From G965197675 sp965197675 (lineage in GTDB: Bacteria > Chloroflexota > Dehalococcoidia > Plut-88900): DNA of 64,000 nt. Position numbers and translations under genes: made by a program. The stretch spans positions 1,364,001-1,428,000 of the forward strand of contig OZ240221.1 of NCBI GenBank assembly GCA_965197675.1, written 5' to 3'. Below are positions 53,006-62,099 of this stretch, in pieces (the first letter of the stretch is position 1; the number at the start of each line of letters is the position of its first letter). A model generated the notes under the pieces. It ran no database searches, was not told the origin of the DNA, and worked only from the letters and a program-made list of their open reading frames with translations.

Positions 53006-53167
53006 TCAAGTAGCTGAAGCCGGAAAGAGCAGCTCGTGGGAGCCGAGGATATTGCTGTGTTGCCACGCGGGGTTGATAACGCCTTCGATAACTACAACGT
53101 CCGATGGAGCCATCAGCCTCCCCAATAGCTGTGTAAGGCTATTCTTGATAGCATCCGGTGAGACTTC
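53006..53167 (-). pseudogene. Unidentified gene fragment
   Basis: A 53-codon minus-strand frame without start codon reads SPDAIKNSLTQLLGRLMAPS, then VVVIEGVINPAWQHSNILGS and HELLFPASAT. A shift near its end would give a GFSYLRVVE-stop tail. The texture is protein-like, but the frame is bounded by stops, so it is probably a decayed C-terminal domain. I do not recognise the family. Confidence 0.35.
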
Positions 53168-53433
53168 TCATGGGCGCGATGGATTTAAAAACTTAACGCA
53201 AGGCTTGAAGATTACTTTCCAAGCAGCTACGGACAACTAGGTAGTCAATAAATCTTTCTGATCTGGCGTACACGTGGCCTCTGGTGACCCGGAACAGTGA
53301 AGTTCCACCACAAGACCTTACGCTAGCGATGGAGTTCGAGGTGTGACAGACCAGGATTGATCCCGCCTGCCCAGATAGGTTTGGAGGCCTGGGAGCTGTG
53401 CCCCCAGACCCCCTGCCCTAGGGATGAATCCCT

Positions 53434-53465
53434 CTGGATTCCCGTGTCAAGCACGGGAATGACGG
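53434..53465 (-). repeat. Palindromic dispersed element, copy 6 (inverted)
   Basis: CTGGATTCCCGTGTCAAGCA with CGGGAATGACGG is the exact reverse complement of the copy-1 core, so the orientation is opposite to 16946-16976. Confidence 0.9.
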
Positions 53466-53666
53466 ATGAGGAGAAGGGGGCTTTTGAGACAGGCTCAGCT
53501 ATCGAGATTCGGCTGGCATAATTAGGCAGTTGATGCCCGTAGCTACCTTGAGAACAGTTTTTGGTAGATAATCGAGGCCAGAGCAGAATGCTAGCGCCCA
53601 CGTAACAGCTAGAGGTAGTCACTGTTGCCCAATAATCCAGTGGACTCGTGGTAGGGGCTGGACAAA

Positions 53667-53695
53667 CTGGCGGGCATGAAAATGATTCCCGCCAG
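53667..53695. terminator. Hairpin upstream of argJ (possible terminator or attenuator)
   Basis: A perfect 8-bp inverted repeat CTGGCGGG (53667-53674) / CCCGCCAG (53688-53695) has a 13-base loop. It is followed by CTTATTCCCTT, not a strong T tract. It could terminate upstream transcription or be part of regulation; position alone does not decide. Confidence 0.35.
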
Positions 53696-53718
53696 CTTAT
53701 TCCCTTCAGATACGAAAA

Positions 53719-53727
53719 TGCTATACT
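53719..53727 (+). promoter_or_regulatory. Extended -10 promoter of the arginine operon
   Basis: TGCTATACT at 53719-53727 matches an extended -10 (TGnTATAMT type). The argJ ATG lies 27 bases downstream. Confidence 0.5.
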
Positions 53728-53753
53728 TCACACTAGATCGTTAGCTGAGAGCA

Positions 53754-54971
53754 ATGAAGCAAATAGACCACATCAATAACGGCACCATCACCACTCCTCA
53801 AGGCTTTCAGGCTGGGGGAGTCTATTGCGGCCTCAAGGCATACGGGGAGGAGAAGATGGACCTGGGTGTCCTCTTTTCGGAGAGCCCCAGCACCGCCGCA
53901 GCGGTCTTCACCACTAACAAGGTAGTAGCCCCATCGATTTTGGTGAACCGAGAGCATCTGACGGATAGAAGAGCCCAAGCTGTCGTGGTAAACAGCGGTA
54001 TAGCCAACGTAGCCGTAGGAGAGCAGGGGCTCAAAGACTCAATAGACATGACCGAGCTGGCTGCCGCCAAGCTGGGACTGGCCCCACAGGACGTGTTGGT
54101 TGCAAGTACGGGAGTCATCGGAGTCGAGCTTCCCATGGCCCGTATTCGTTCCGGGATAGAGGCCATGCCCTTGTCTTCAGACGGCGGTCATCAGATGGCT
54201 CGAGGCATTCTTACCACCGACAGCCATACCAAGGAAATCGCAGTCTCGGTGGACCTAGGGGGAGGCAGGCAAGCGTCCATTGGGGGTATAGCCAAGGGCG
54301 CCGGGATGATCCATCCTGACATGGCGACCACCCTTTGTTTCATGGCCACGGACGCGACAGTGGAGGCTGAGTTTCTTCAGAGATCCTTGTTTGGGGCGAT
54401 CGACGTTTCGTTCAACATGATAAGCATAGACGGCGACACCAGCACCAGCGATACTGCCATCATCCTGGCCAATGGGATGGCGGGGAACGATACATTGACG
54501 GGGAATGACCAAGCCTCTTATGATTTTCAAGAGGCCTTGACAGAGGTATGCACCTATCTCGGGAAGCAAGTAGCCAGAGACGGCGAGGGCGCCACCAAGC
54601 TAATCGAAATCCAGGTGGACAAGGCAGACTCTAAAGAGGACGCTCGACGAGTTGCCAGAACTGTATCTACTTCCATTCTAGTAAAGACCGCCGCCTACGG
54701 TAACGACCCTAACTGGGGGCGTATTATGGCGGCGCTGGGCAGAAGCGGCGCTACGATAACGGAGTCCAAGGTAGACATTTTCATAAACGACATGATTTTG
54801 GTTAACAACGGGACTCCGGTCCCCTTCTACCCTGACGCCGTATCCAGGTCTCTGGACCAGGAGGATGTGAGCATCCGGATCGTCCTGAATCTCGGAGAGG
54901 ACTCAGCTACCAGCTGGACCTGTGATCTCTCAGAAGAATACGTCACCTTCAACAGTAAGTACACCACCTGA
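53754..54971 (+). CDS. argJ: Bifunctional glutamate N-acetyltransferase/ornithine acetyltransferase
   Basis: This 405-residue ArgJ is of usual length. It self-cleaves before the nucleophile Thr in the KGAGMIHPDMATT block (about residue 190; the common form has ATML). It transfers the acetyl group from N-acetylornithine to glutamate, recycling it in the cyclic arginine pathway. Other ArgJ marks are VNSGIANVAVG near 80, FNMISIDGDTSTSDT and DPNWGRIMAALGRSGA. It leads the arg operon and its stop overlaps the argB start by one base. argC and argF are not in the window. Confidence 0.96.
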   Translation: MKQIDHINNGTITTPQGFQAGGVYCGLKAYGEEKMDLGVLFSESPSTAAAVFTTNKVVAPSILVNREHLTDRRAQAVVVNSGIANVAVGEQGLKDSIDMTELAAAKLGLAPQDVLVASTGVIGVELPMARIRSGIEAMPLSSDGGHQMARGILTTDSHTKEIAVSVDLGGGRQASIGGIAKGAGMIHPDMATTLCFMATDATVEAEFLQRSLFGAIDVSFNMISIDGDTSTSDTAIILANGMAGNDTLTGNDQASYDFQEALTEVCTYLGKQVARDGEGATKLIEIQVDKADSKEDARRVARTVSTSILVKTAAYGNDPNWGRIMAALGRSGATITESKVDIFINDMILVNNGTPVPFYPDAVSRSLDQEDVSIRIVLNLGEDSATSWTCDLSEEYVTFNSKYTT

Positions 54972-55783
54972 TGTCGAACGCTTTGTCCAAGTCGGAATCC
55001 CATTCCGATGGTCCCGTGGTGGTGAAGATCGGAGGAGCAGCCTCAAGCGAAGAAGACACCCTCATCGATGACCTGGTATTCCTTCAGAAGAAAGGGGACT
55101 CCGTCGTCGTGGTCCATGGGGGAGGCAACGTAGTATCTCTATGGCAGAAGGTTCATGGTATAGAGTCTCGCTTTATACAAGGGTTGCGAGTAACCGATGC
55201 CGCTGGGCTGGAGGTGGTTGTAGCAGTCTTAGCGGGTTTGGTTAACAAGCAACTAGTCTCCTCGATTCAGTCCAAAGGGGGGAAAGCCGTAGGTCTAAGT
55301 GGAGTGGACGGCAACACGATACAGGCAGACATCACGAATCCAGAATTGGGTTACGTAGGGCAAATCAAGGACGTGAGTACCGAGTTGCTGGAAAATCTAG
55401 TGGGGCTTGGCTACATACCGGTCGTGTCTCCCATATCAATACAGAGAGGAGCACGCGCCGCGGAGTGCGGCGGCCTTCTTAACGTCAACGCCGACACGGT
55501 GGCCGTGGAGACGGCATTGGCCCTGAGAGCCAGACACTTGATATACTTGACGGACGTACCAGGAGTAAAAGATAGAGAAGGTCGAGTAGTTTCAAATCTC
55601 TCGCGTGAAGAAGCAGACAAGCTTATCGCCGGAGGAATCATAGAGGGGGGCATGATCCCAAAAGTAGAAGCCTGCCTCAAGGCCTCCCAAGCATCCATCC
55701 AAGCCCACGTTCTGGATGGTAGAAAGCCAAACACTCTGCTCAAAGCCTTAGAGGATGGAGGCACAGGCACCCGGTTTATCTGA
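54971..55783 (+). CDS. argB: Acetylglutamate kinase
   Basis: This 270-residue amino-acid-kinase fold protein has VVVKIGGAA at the N-terminus (Lys), VVVHGGG near 45, GLSGVDGNTI, LNVNADTVAVETALAL and VPGVKD, with the late Lys in GGMIPKVEACLKA. It phosphorylates N-acetylglutamate with ATP, the second step of arginine synthesis. A feedback-inhibited kinase would carry an N-terminal helix extension; here only about 17 residues precede the first strand, so arginine regulation is uncertain. It overlaps argJ by one base. Confidence 0.94.
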   Translation: MSNALSKSESHSDGPVVVKIGGAASSEEDTLIDDLVFLQKKGDSVVVVHGGGNVVSLWQKVHGIESRFIQGLRVTDAAGLEVVVAVLAGLVNKQLVSSIQSKGGKAVGLSGVDGNTIQADITNPELGYVGQIKDVSTELLENLVGLGYIPVVSPISIQRGARAAECGGLLNVNADTVAVETALALRARHLIYLTDVPGVKDREGRVVSNLSREEADKLIAGGIIEGGMIPKVEACLKASQASIQAHVLDGRKPNTLLKALEDGGTGTRFI

Positions 55784-55943
55784 GTCTTTGACGCCGGGGG
55801 CCCGGGATGAAAAGCCCCGGCTGCCACTGTACCAAAGAGTTCACACTGAGTGGTATAAGGGCGCTATATTAGAGTCCTCACTTCGCTCACGGTAGTAGAA
55901 AAGATATTCATGTATTGGATTCACAAGGGAGGTAGATAGTCGA
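55784..55943. other. argB-argD gap
   Basis: This 160-base gap interrupts the otherwise tight operon. It ends with AGGGAGGT about 10 bases before the argD GTG. No promoter or terminator is clear. Confidence 0.4.
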
Positions 55944-57137
55944 GTGGACCACTGGCAAGAGCTGGAATCCAAATATTTTATGACCACGGGAAGACGTCAG
56001 CCAGTCACCTTGGTGCGAGGCGAGGGCGTCCACGTCTGGGGTGACGATGGCCAGGAGTATCTAGACTTTGTCGGCGGGTGGGCCGTAACGGCGCTGGGTC
56101 ATTGTCATCCGGCTATAGTCGAGGCTTTAGAGAAGCAAGCCCGAACCCTCTGGCAGGTGTCCAACCAGTTCTACACCGTGCCCCAGGTGAGATTGGCCGA
56201 AATCCTTGTGCAGAATAGCTGCATGGACAAGGTGTACTTCCAGAGCAGTGGAGCCGAAGCCAACGAGGCAGCGGCAAAGCTAGCCCGCAAATACGGCAAG
56301 ACTCACCTGGCTGGTGCATATGAAGTTATAACCACCCTCAACTCTTTCCATGGTCGTACCATGGCCATGGTGGCGGCCACAGGGCAGCCCCACTATCAGG
56401 AACCATACCAGCCCATCCCTGAAGGGTTTGTGAATGTCCCCTTCAACGACATTGAAGCCGTAATGTCGGCCACCAATGATCGCACCTGCGCCGTGATGCT
56501 GGAGCCCATTCAGGGTGAGGGAGGAGTTAATATCCCGTCTAAACAGTATTTGAAGAGCTTGCGGGAGTGGTGCGATGAGAAGCGGATTCTGCTCATCTTC
56601 GATGAGATACAGACTGGTATGGGTCGTACCGGCACACTCTTCGCCTATGAACAGTTTGAGGTGGAGCCAGATGTCATGACCTTGGCCAAGGGTCTAGGCG
56701 GGGGGATACCCATAGGCGCCATCCTAGCCAAGGATGCAGCCTCTGCATTCACTCCAGGTGACCACGGTTCAACCTTCGGAGGAAATCCCCTGGCCTGTGC
56801 TGTCGCCCTGGCTGTAACGCGATATATCCTGGAAAACGACGTGTTGAGCAATGTGCAGAAAGTCGGGGGTTACTTGAAGCAGAGGCTGGAGAACCTAAAA
56901 TCTCGCTTCCCGTCGATAAAGGACGTGCGCGGTATGGGCCTGCTAATAGCCGTCGAATTCAACGACGATATCTCGGCAAAGCTTGTCTCGGAATGCAACC
57001 AACAGGGATTGCTACTTAACCCTGTAAAACCCAACAGCATCCGTCTGATGCCAGCGTTGACGATCACGCAAGCCGAGGTCGACCAGGGGATATCTAAGCT
57101 GGAGTCGGCCTTGGAAGCAGTGAGTGAGAATGGCTGA
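55944..57137 (+). CDS. argD: Acetylornithine aminotransferase
   Basis: This 397-residue class III PLP aminotransferase has SSGAEANEAAAKLARKYG (phosphate loop), FHGRTMAMVAATGQ, LIFDEIQTGMGRTG (Asp to the PLP ring), the Schiff-base Lys in MTLAKGLGGGIPIGAI and STFGGNPLACA. It moves the amino group of glutamate to N-acetylglutamate semialdehyde. The GTG start follows an AGGGAGGT site. Its last eight bases overlap the start of argG. Confidence 0.95.
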   Translation: MDHWQELESKYFMTTGRRQPVTLVRGEGVHVWGDDGQEYLDFVGGWAVTALGHCHPAIVEALEKQARTLWQVSNQFYTVPQVRLAEILVQNSCMDKVYFQSSGAEANEAAAKLARKYGKTHLAGAYEVITTLNSFHGRTMAMVAATGQPHYQEPYQPIPEGFVNVPFNDIEAVMSATNDRTCAVMLEPIQGEGGVNIPSKQYLKSLREWCDEKRILLIFDEIQTGMGRTGTLFAYEQFEVEPDVMTLAKGLGGGIPIGAILAKDAASAFTPGDHGSTFGGNPLACAVALAVTRYILENDVLSNVQKVGGYLKQRLENLKSRFPSIKDVRGMGLLIAVEFNDDISAKLVSECNQQGLLLNPVKPNSIRLMPALTITQAEVDQGISKLESALEAVSENG

Positions 57138-58377
57138 CAAAGTAGTTCTGGCATACAGTGGCGGACTGGACACCTCTGTTGCCATCAAGTGGATGGCCGA
57201 TAAGTACGATGTCCAGGTCGTCACTCTCACCATCGACTTGGGGGGAGGGGTAGACTTCGCTAATACCCGAGAGCGAGCTCTGGCCACAGGTGCCATAGAT
57301 GCTCTTGTAGTGGATGCCAGGGAGCTTTTCGTTCGCTATTTCGTTTTTCCTGCCCTTCAAGCGGACGCCGTCTACGAAGGTAAATACCCTTTGGCTACTG
57401 CCCTAGCCCGCCCGCTCATGGCCAAGCTGCTGGTGGATACCGCCAGAGAGGTTGGAGCGGGCGCCGTCGCCCACGGCTGCACTGGCAAGGGTAACGACCA
57501 GGTCAGGTTTGATGTCAGCGTAGGCGCTCTAGCCCCTGACCTGAAGATCATCGCACCCGCCAGGGAGTGGGGCATGACCAGAGAAGAAGAGATAGACTAC
57601 GCCCGTAAGCATGACATTCCGGTTCCTCTCACCAAGGAGAGCCCCTATTCTACCGACGAGAATCTGTGGGGTAGAAGCATAGAGGCAGGGGTCCTGGAGG
57701 ACCCCTGGGTGGAGCCACCCGAGGAGATATACCAATGGACAGTGCCCATCAATAAGACTCCAGAAGAGCCAAGGTACTTGGAGATTGATTTCGAGAGTGG
57801 AGTTCCAGTTGGAATAGACGAGGAGGAGATGGATGGCTTTAATCTGATAAATGAATTGAATCGAGTGGCGGGTTCTCACGGAGTGGGCCGTATCGATCAC
57901 GTGGAAAACCGTCTAGTGGGCATAAAGTCGAGAGAGATTTACGAAGCACCTGCGGGGGTGGTGCTGCTGGCGGCCCACAAGGCCCTGGAAGACATGGTAT
58001 TGAGTAGAGACCAGATCCGCCTTAAAGACAAGGTGGCCCAAGAGTACTCAGATGTAGTATACAACGGACTCTGGTTCACCTCCCTCCACCAGGATCTAGC
58101 AGCCTATATACAAAGCACCCAGCGCCACGTATCTGGCGCTGTCAGAGTGAAGCTGCACAAAGGAAGCTATCAGGTCGTGGGTAGAAAGTCGGCCAAGTCG
58201 CTATACCAGCACTCGCTGGCCACCTACGATAAGGGTGACACCTTCGACCAAGGTGCGTCAGTGGGCTTCATCCATATCTGGGGTCTCCCCGTGAGAACTC
58301 AGGCCCGCGTGCAGCTTCTAGAGCAGCCTGAAGGCCCCTTGGGGATCACTGGCGGTTCATCGAAAAGCCGGAAATGA
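57130..58377 (+). CDS. argG: Argininosuccinate synthase
   Basis: This 415-residue synthetase has the PP-loop AYSGGLDTSVAI at residues 8-19, HGCTGKGNDQVRFDV and ARKHDIPVP, YSTDENLWGRSIE. It joins citrulline and aspartate with ATP. I use the ATG at 57130 in GTGAGAATG, which overlaps argD by eight bases. Its 3' end overlaps the next gene as ATGA, where an acyl-CoA dehydrogenase stands instead of the expected argH. Confidence 0.97.
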   Translation: MADKVVLAYSGGLDTSVAIKWMADKYDVQVVTLTIDLGGGVDFANTRERALATGAIDALVVDARELFVRYFVFPALQADAVYEGKYPLATALARPLMAKLLVDTAREVGAGAVAHGCTGKGNDQVRFDVSVGALAPDLKIIAPAREWGMTREEEIDYARKHDIPVPLTKESPYSTDENLWGRSIEAGVLEDPWVEPPEEIYQWTVPINKTPEEPRYLEIDFESGVPVGIDEEEMDGFNLINELNRVAGSHGVGRIDHVENRLVGIKSREIYEAPAGVVLLAAHKALEDMVLSRDQIRLKDKVAQEYSDVVYNGLWFTSLHQDLAAYIQSTQRHVSGAVRVKLHKGSYQVVGRKSAKSLYQHSLATYDKGDTFDQGASVGFIHIWGLPVRTQARVQLLEQPEGPLGITGGSSKSRK

Positions 58378-59555
58378 GCCGTAGTACCAAAGGCGTCATG
58401 TACCTAGAAATTACAGAGCAACAGAAGCAGATGGTGAGCGCCATCAGAGACTTCGTCAATCGGGACGTGCTTCCGGTGGCCGCCAACTACGACCACGCCG
58501 ACGAGTACCCCTCCGCCCTGGTGGAGACGATGAAGGGGTTGGGCCTCTTCGGGGCCCTGGTACCAAAAGAGTATGGCGGGCTGGGTCTGGACAACGTTAC
58601 CTTTTCGATGATCATTGAGGAGTTGTGTAAAGGTTGGATGAGCCTTAGCGGCCCCTTGGGCAGCCATTCCATCATGACCCATGTCATATCTACCTTTGGC
58701 ACCGACGAGCAGAAACATCGGTTCCTCCCCTCCATCGCTACGGGGGAGAGACGTGGTGGGGTCTGTCTCACTGAGCCCGAGGGCGGAAGCGACCTCCAGG
58801 GTATGAGGACTGTCGCAGTTAAAGACGGCGACGAGTACGTCATCAATGGCGCCAAGATGTTCGTGACCAACGGTACCCACGGCAACACCTACGCTCTGCT
58901 CACCAAGACTGACACCGGGGCCAACCCTCCCTACAAAGGCATGAGTTGCTTTATCATAGAAAAGGGCGGCCGAGGATTCTTCGCAGGCAAGCAAATCAAA
59001 AAGCTGGGCTACCGAGGCGTAGATACCGCCGAGTTCGTTTTTCAGGATTTCCGTGTTCCTGCTACGAACCTGGTGGGAGGTATAGAGGGACGGGGTTTCA
59101 CCCACATAATGTCCGGTCTGGAGGGAGGGCGCATCAACGTAGCTTCCAGAGCTCTTGGTGTAGCCCAGGCAGCCTTCGAGGCCGCTATTCGATATGCCCA
59201 AAACCGGCGCACCTTCGGCAAGCCCATCTCCCAACATCAGGCCATCCAGTTGAAGCTCGCCGACATGGCCACCAAGATCGAGGCGGCTCGATTGTTGACG
59301 CTATCAGCAGCCACCAAGAAGGACAGGGGAGAACGCTGCGACCTGGAGGCGGGCATGGCCAAGCTCTTCGCCAGCGAGACCTGTCATGAAGTCACTATGG
59401 AGGCCATGAGAATCCATGGCGGGTACGGCTATACCGAGGAGTTTCCCATCGAAAGGTACTATCGAGACGCACCCCTCATGATGATCGGCGAGGGCACCAA
59501 TGAGATCCAGAGACTGGTAATAGCCAACAACCTGCTGAAGAAGTACCAAGTCTAG
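58374..59555 (+). CDS. Acyl-CoA dehydrogenase inside the arginine operon
   Basis: This 393-residue flavoprotein has the acyl-CoA dehydrogenase folds in order: N-terminal helices, the FAD motif VCLTEPEGGSDLQGM, a central VINGAKMFVTNG barrel and the C-terminal bundle with MRIHGGYGYTEEFPIERYYRDAPLMMIGEGTNEIQRLVIA. The usual catalytic Glu lies in the EGTNEIQ context. It oxidises an acyl-CoA to an enoyl-CoA. It overlaps argG by four bases and is followed nine bases later by a MaoC hydratase, so it is translationally tied to arginine genes. Whether it handles a branched or amino acid-derived CoA is unknown. Confidence 0.93.
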   Translation: MSRSTKGVMYLEITEQQKQMVSAIRDFVNRDVLPVAANYDHADEYPSALVETMKGLGLFGALVPKEYGGLGLDNVTFSMIIEELCKGWMSLSGPLGSHSIMTHVISTFGTDEQKHRFLPSIATGERRGGVCLTEPEGGSDLQGMRTVAVKDGDEYVINGAKMFVTNGTHGNTYALLTKTDTGANPPYKGMSCFIIEKGGRGFFAGKQIKKLGYRGVDTAEFVFQDFRVPATNLVGGIEGRGFTHIMSGLEGGRINVASRALGVAQAAFEAAIRYAQNRRTFGKPISQHQAIQLKLADMATKIEAARLLTLSAATKKDRGERCDLEAGMAKLFASETCHEVTMEAMRIHGGYGYTEEFPIERYYRDAPLMMIGEGTNEIQRLVIANNLLKKYQV

Positions 59556-59564
59556 GAGGTGGCG

Positions 59565-60044
59565 ATGATACACGATGGAAGGGAAGCTTTCGGCCACTGG
59601 CTCGAGGACTATACGGAAGGGGACATATACAAGCATTGGCCGGGTAGGACGGTAAACGAGTACGATGACACCCTCTTCAGCATGATTACCATGAACCATC
59701 AACCCCTCCATATCGACGAAAACTACATGAAAGACAGCCAGTTTGGCCAACGACTGGTCAACGGAGCCTTCGTTTTCAGCCTTGTGGTGGGAATGAGTGT
59801 TCCGGACATCAGTGGCAAGGCTATCGCCAACCTGGAATATGAGAATGTGAAGCACCTGGGCCCCACTTTTCACGGCGACACCATATACGCCGAGACAGAG
59901 ATTTTGGAAAAGCGCGAGTCCAAGACTAAGCCGGATAGAGGAATACTGTATGTAGAAACCCGCGCCTGGAACCAACGAGAAGAGCAGGTCCTCACACTTC
60001 GCCGGCGCGTCATGATCCCCAAGAAGAACAAGGCGGTCAAATGA
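59565..60044 (+). CDS. MaoC-like acyl dehydratase
   Basis: This 159-residue hotdog-fold hydratase has MNHQPLHIDENYMKDSQFGQRLVNGAFVFSL in its core; Asp and His of the hydratase motif lie in QPLHIDE. A GDTIYAETEILEKRESKT strand pair and GILYVETRAWNQREEQVL follow. It adds water to an enoyl-CoA, the step after the acyl-CoA dehydrogenase coded just upstream. The ATG at 59565 has AGGAGG five bases before. It overlaps argH by four bases (ATGA). Confidence 0.92.
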   Translation: MIHDGREAFGHWLEDYTEGDIYKHWPGRTVNEYDDTLFSMITMNHQPLHIDENYMKDSQFGQRLVNGAFVFSLVVGMSVPDISGKAIANLEYENVKHLGPTFHGDTIYAETEILEKRESKTKPDRGILYVETRAWNQREEQVLTLRRRVMIPKKNKAVK

Positions 60045-61417
60045 CCACGTCGCCCAAAAAACAGATGCCTCAATCCCTCAAATACACCATATCGATACCC
60101 TTTGACCGTCGACTGTACAAGTACGACATAGCGGGTTCCATTTCCCATGTCAGGATGCTCGGCAAACAACACATCATCCCAGAAGGAGAGGCCAAGGTAA
60201 TCGTGTCTGGTCTCAAAGCGATTCGAGAGGAGATCGACGACGGCGCCTTCCCCTTTAAAGAAGAGTTGGAAGACATTCACTTGAACATCGAGTCGCGCCT
60301 CTTCGACAAGATAGGAGACGTAGCGGGGAAGCTTCACACCGCTCGCTCTCGCAATGACCAGGTAGCATTGGACCTGAGGATGTTCGTCAAAGATGCCATT
60401 GAGGAGACCATCGATGGCCTGAAACATTTACAAAGTGCCTTGGTCGACCAGGCGGATGCTAATAGGGACGTGGTCATCCCCGGCTATACCCACCTTCAAC
60501 AAGCCCAACCTGTTCTGCTCTCCCATCACATATTGGCCTATTTCGAGATGATTCAGCGAGACGTGGAGCGATTTCAAGAGTGCATGAAGCGTGCTGATGT
60601 CCTTCCTCTGGGCAGCGGAGCACTGACAGGTGTGTCCTATCCTATAGACCGGGGATATGTAGCTAGAGAGCTGGAGTTTGCTGCCATCAGCCACAACAGC
60701 ATGGATGCCGTATCCGACAGGGACTTCATTATCGAATATGAATCTGTAGCAAGTATTACCATGATGCATGTCTCCCGGTTGGCGGAGGAGCTGATCCTGT
60801 GGTCGTCGGAGGAGTTCGGTTTCATCTTGCTGAATGAAGATTACACGACCGGTAGCAGCATCATGCCCCAGAAGCGCAATCCGGATGTGGCGGAGCTGGC
60901 CCGAGGCAAGACGGGCCGAGTCTACGGCAACCTGATGGCCCTGTTGACCACACTCAAAGCACTGCCTCTGGCCTACAACAAGGACCTTCAAGAGGACAAA
61001 GAGGGTTTGTTTGACACCGTGGATACCTTGAATACTACCGTGCACGTCTTGGCTGGAATGATAACCACCATGAAGGTGGATATCGAACGAGCAGAACAGA
61101 TCATGAACTCAGCCAGGAGCACTAAGCTCCTGGCCACAGACTTGGCGGACTATCTAGCCAAGAGGGGTCTCCCCTTCCGCCAAGCTCACCAGGTGGTCCG
61201 AGACCTGATAGAGCACGTCACTGAAGAGAACAAGGCTCTCAACCAGGTAAGCATAGAGGAATACCATAGCTTTTCACCTCTCTTCGACAGGGATGTGTAC
61301 TCCATAACCATTGAGACATCCCTAGCCTCACGAGATGCGCCGGGCAGCACGGCCCCAAGCCAAGTATCCAAGGCGTTGGCCCGGGCTCGGGAGATATTGA
61401 GGTTTCACTATGAGTAA
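60041..61417 (+). CDS. argH: Argininosuccinate lyase
   Basis: This 458-residue lyase of the aspartase/fumarase superfamily has AGKLHTARSRNDQVALDLR, the TPYTHLQQAQP-type block GYTHLQQAQPVLLSHH with the catalytic His, and the signature GSSIMPQKRNPDVAE. It splits argininosuccinate into arginine and fumarate. The start overlaps the MaoC gene by four bases, and the end overlaps rpe by eight. It differs a little at the N-terminus (FDRRLYKYDIAGS is normal for the family). Confidence 0.97.
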   Translation: MTTSPKKQMPQSLKYTISIPFDRRLYKYDIAGSISHVRMLGKQHIIPEGEAKVIVSGLKAIREEIDDGAFPFKEELEDIHLNIESRLFDKIGDVAGKLHTARSRNDQVALDLRMFVKDAIEETIDGLKHLQSALVDQADANRDVVIPGYTHLQQAQPVLLSHHILAYFEMIQRDVERFQECMKRADVLPLGSGALTGVSYPIDRGYVARELEFAAISHNSMDAVSDRDFIIEYESVASITMMHVSRLAEELILWSSEEFGFILLNEDYTTGSSIMPQKRNPDVAELARGKTGRVYGNLMALLTTLKALPLAYNKDLQEDKEGLFDTVDTLNTTVHVLAGMITTMKVDIERAEQIMNSARSTKLLATDLADYLAKRGLPFRQAHQVVRDLIEHVTEENKALNQVSIEEYHSFSPLFDRDVYSITIETSLASRDAPGSTAPSQVSKALARAREILRFHYE

Positions 61418-62099
61418 CGTGGGCGCAATAAAGTACGCACCGTCCATACTATCCGCAGACTTTGCGCGATTGGGAGAACAGGTCGCGGAGGCAACGGAAG
61501 CCGGCGCCAACTACATCCACGTAGACGTGATGGACGGACATTACGTTCCCAACCTCACCGCCGGACCTGTCATGGTAGAGGCCATTAGACCTTGGACGTC
61601 CCTGCCCTTGGACGTGCATCTGATGATCGAAGAGCCTGATCGATTGATACCTCGGTTCGCCGAAGCAGGAGCTAGCATACTCACCGTACATCCTGAAGCT
61701 TGCAAGCACCTGCACAGAGTCATCTATCAGATCAAAGAGCTGGGCGTCAGGGCAGGGGCGGCACTAAATCCCGCTTCCTCTGTAGCCCTGATAGAAGAGA
61801 TCTTGCCCGACTTGGATCTCGCACTGGTGATGACCGTCAACCCAGGCTTCGGGGGACAGCGGTACATCGAGACGATGACGGGCAAGATAGAGCAGTTGCG
61901 CCGGATACTGGACGAAAAGGGCTACAACGCTGAGTTGGAGGTGGACGGGGGAGTCTCCGCGCAGACGGCGCCCGGTATTGTTAGAGCCGGAGCTGGAGTG
62001 CTGGTGGCAGGCTCGGCCGTATTCAACAGGAATAGCAGCGTGTCCGAAGCATTAGGAAAGATCAAGGATAGCGTAGAAACCTCCGCGGCTTCTATGTGA
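61410..62099 (+). CDS. rpe: Ribulose-phosphate 3-epimerase
   Basis: This 229-residue TIM-barrel epimerase has SILSADFARLGEQV, the metal motif HVDVMDGHYVPN, PLDVHLMIEEP, MTVNPGFGGQ and LEVDGGVSAQT. It interconverts ribulose- and xylulose-5-phosphate in the pentose phosphate and Calvin routes. It is the last gene of the overlapping arg series (eight bases with argH). It meets the DsbA-like selenoprotein gene tail to tail with no gap at 62099/62100. Confidence 0.96.
   Translation: MSNVGAIKYAPSILSADFARLGEQVAEATEAGANYIHVDVMDGHYVPNLTAGPVMVEAIRPWTSLPLDVHLMIEEPDRLIPRFAEAGASILTVHPEACKHLHRVIYQIKELGVRAGAALNPASSVALIEEILPDLDLALVMTVNPGFGGQRYIETMTGKIEQLRRILDEKGYNAELEVDGGVSAQTAPGIVRAGAGVLVAGSAVFNRNSSVSEALGKIKDSVETSAASM

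Larger units (their letters stand above)
52983..53718. repeat. Intergenic region with a gene remnant and repeats
   Basis: Apart from the remnant at 53006-53167, no gene is seen. A palindromic element lies at 53434-53465, followed by GCTTTTGAGACAGGCTC (about 53480). The hairpin 53667-53695 lies just before argJ. Confidence 0.65.
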
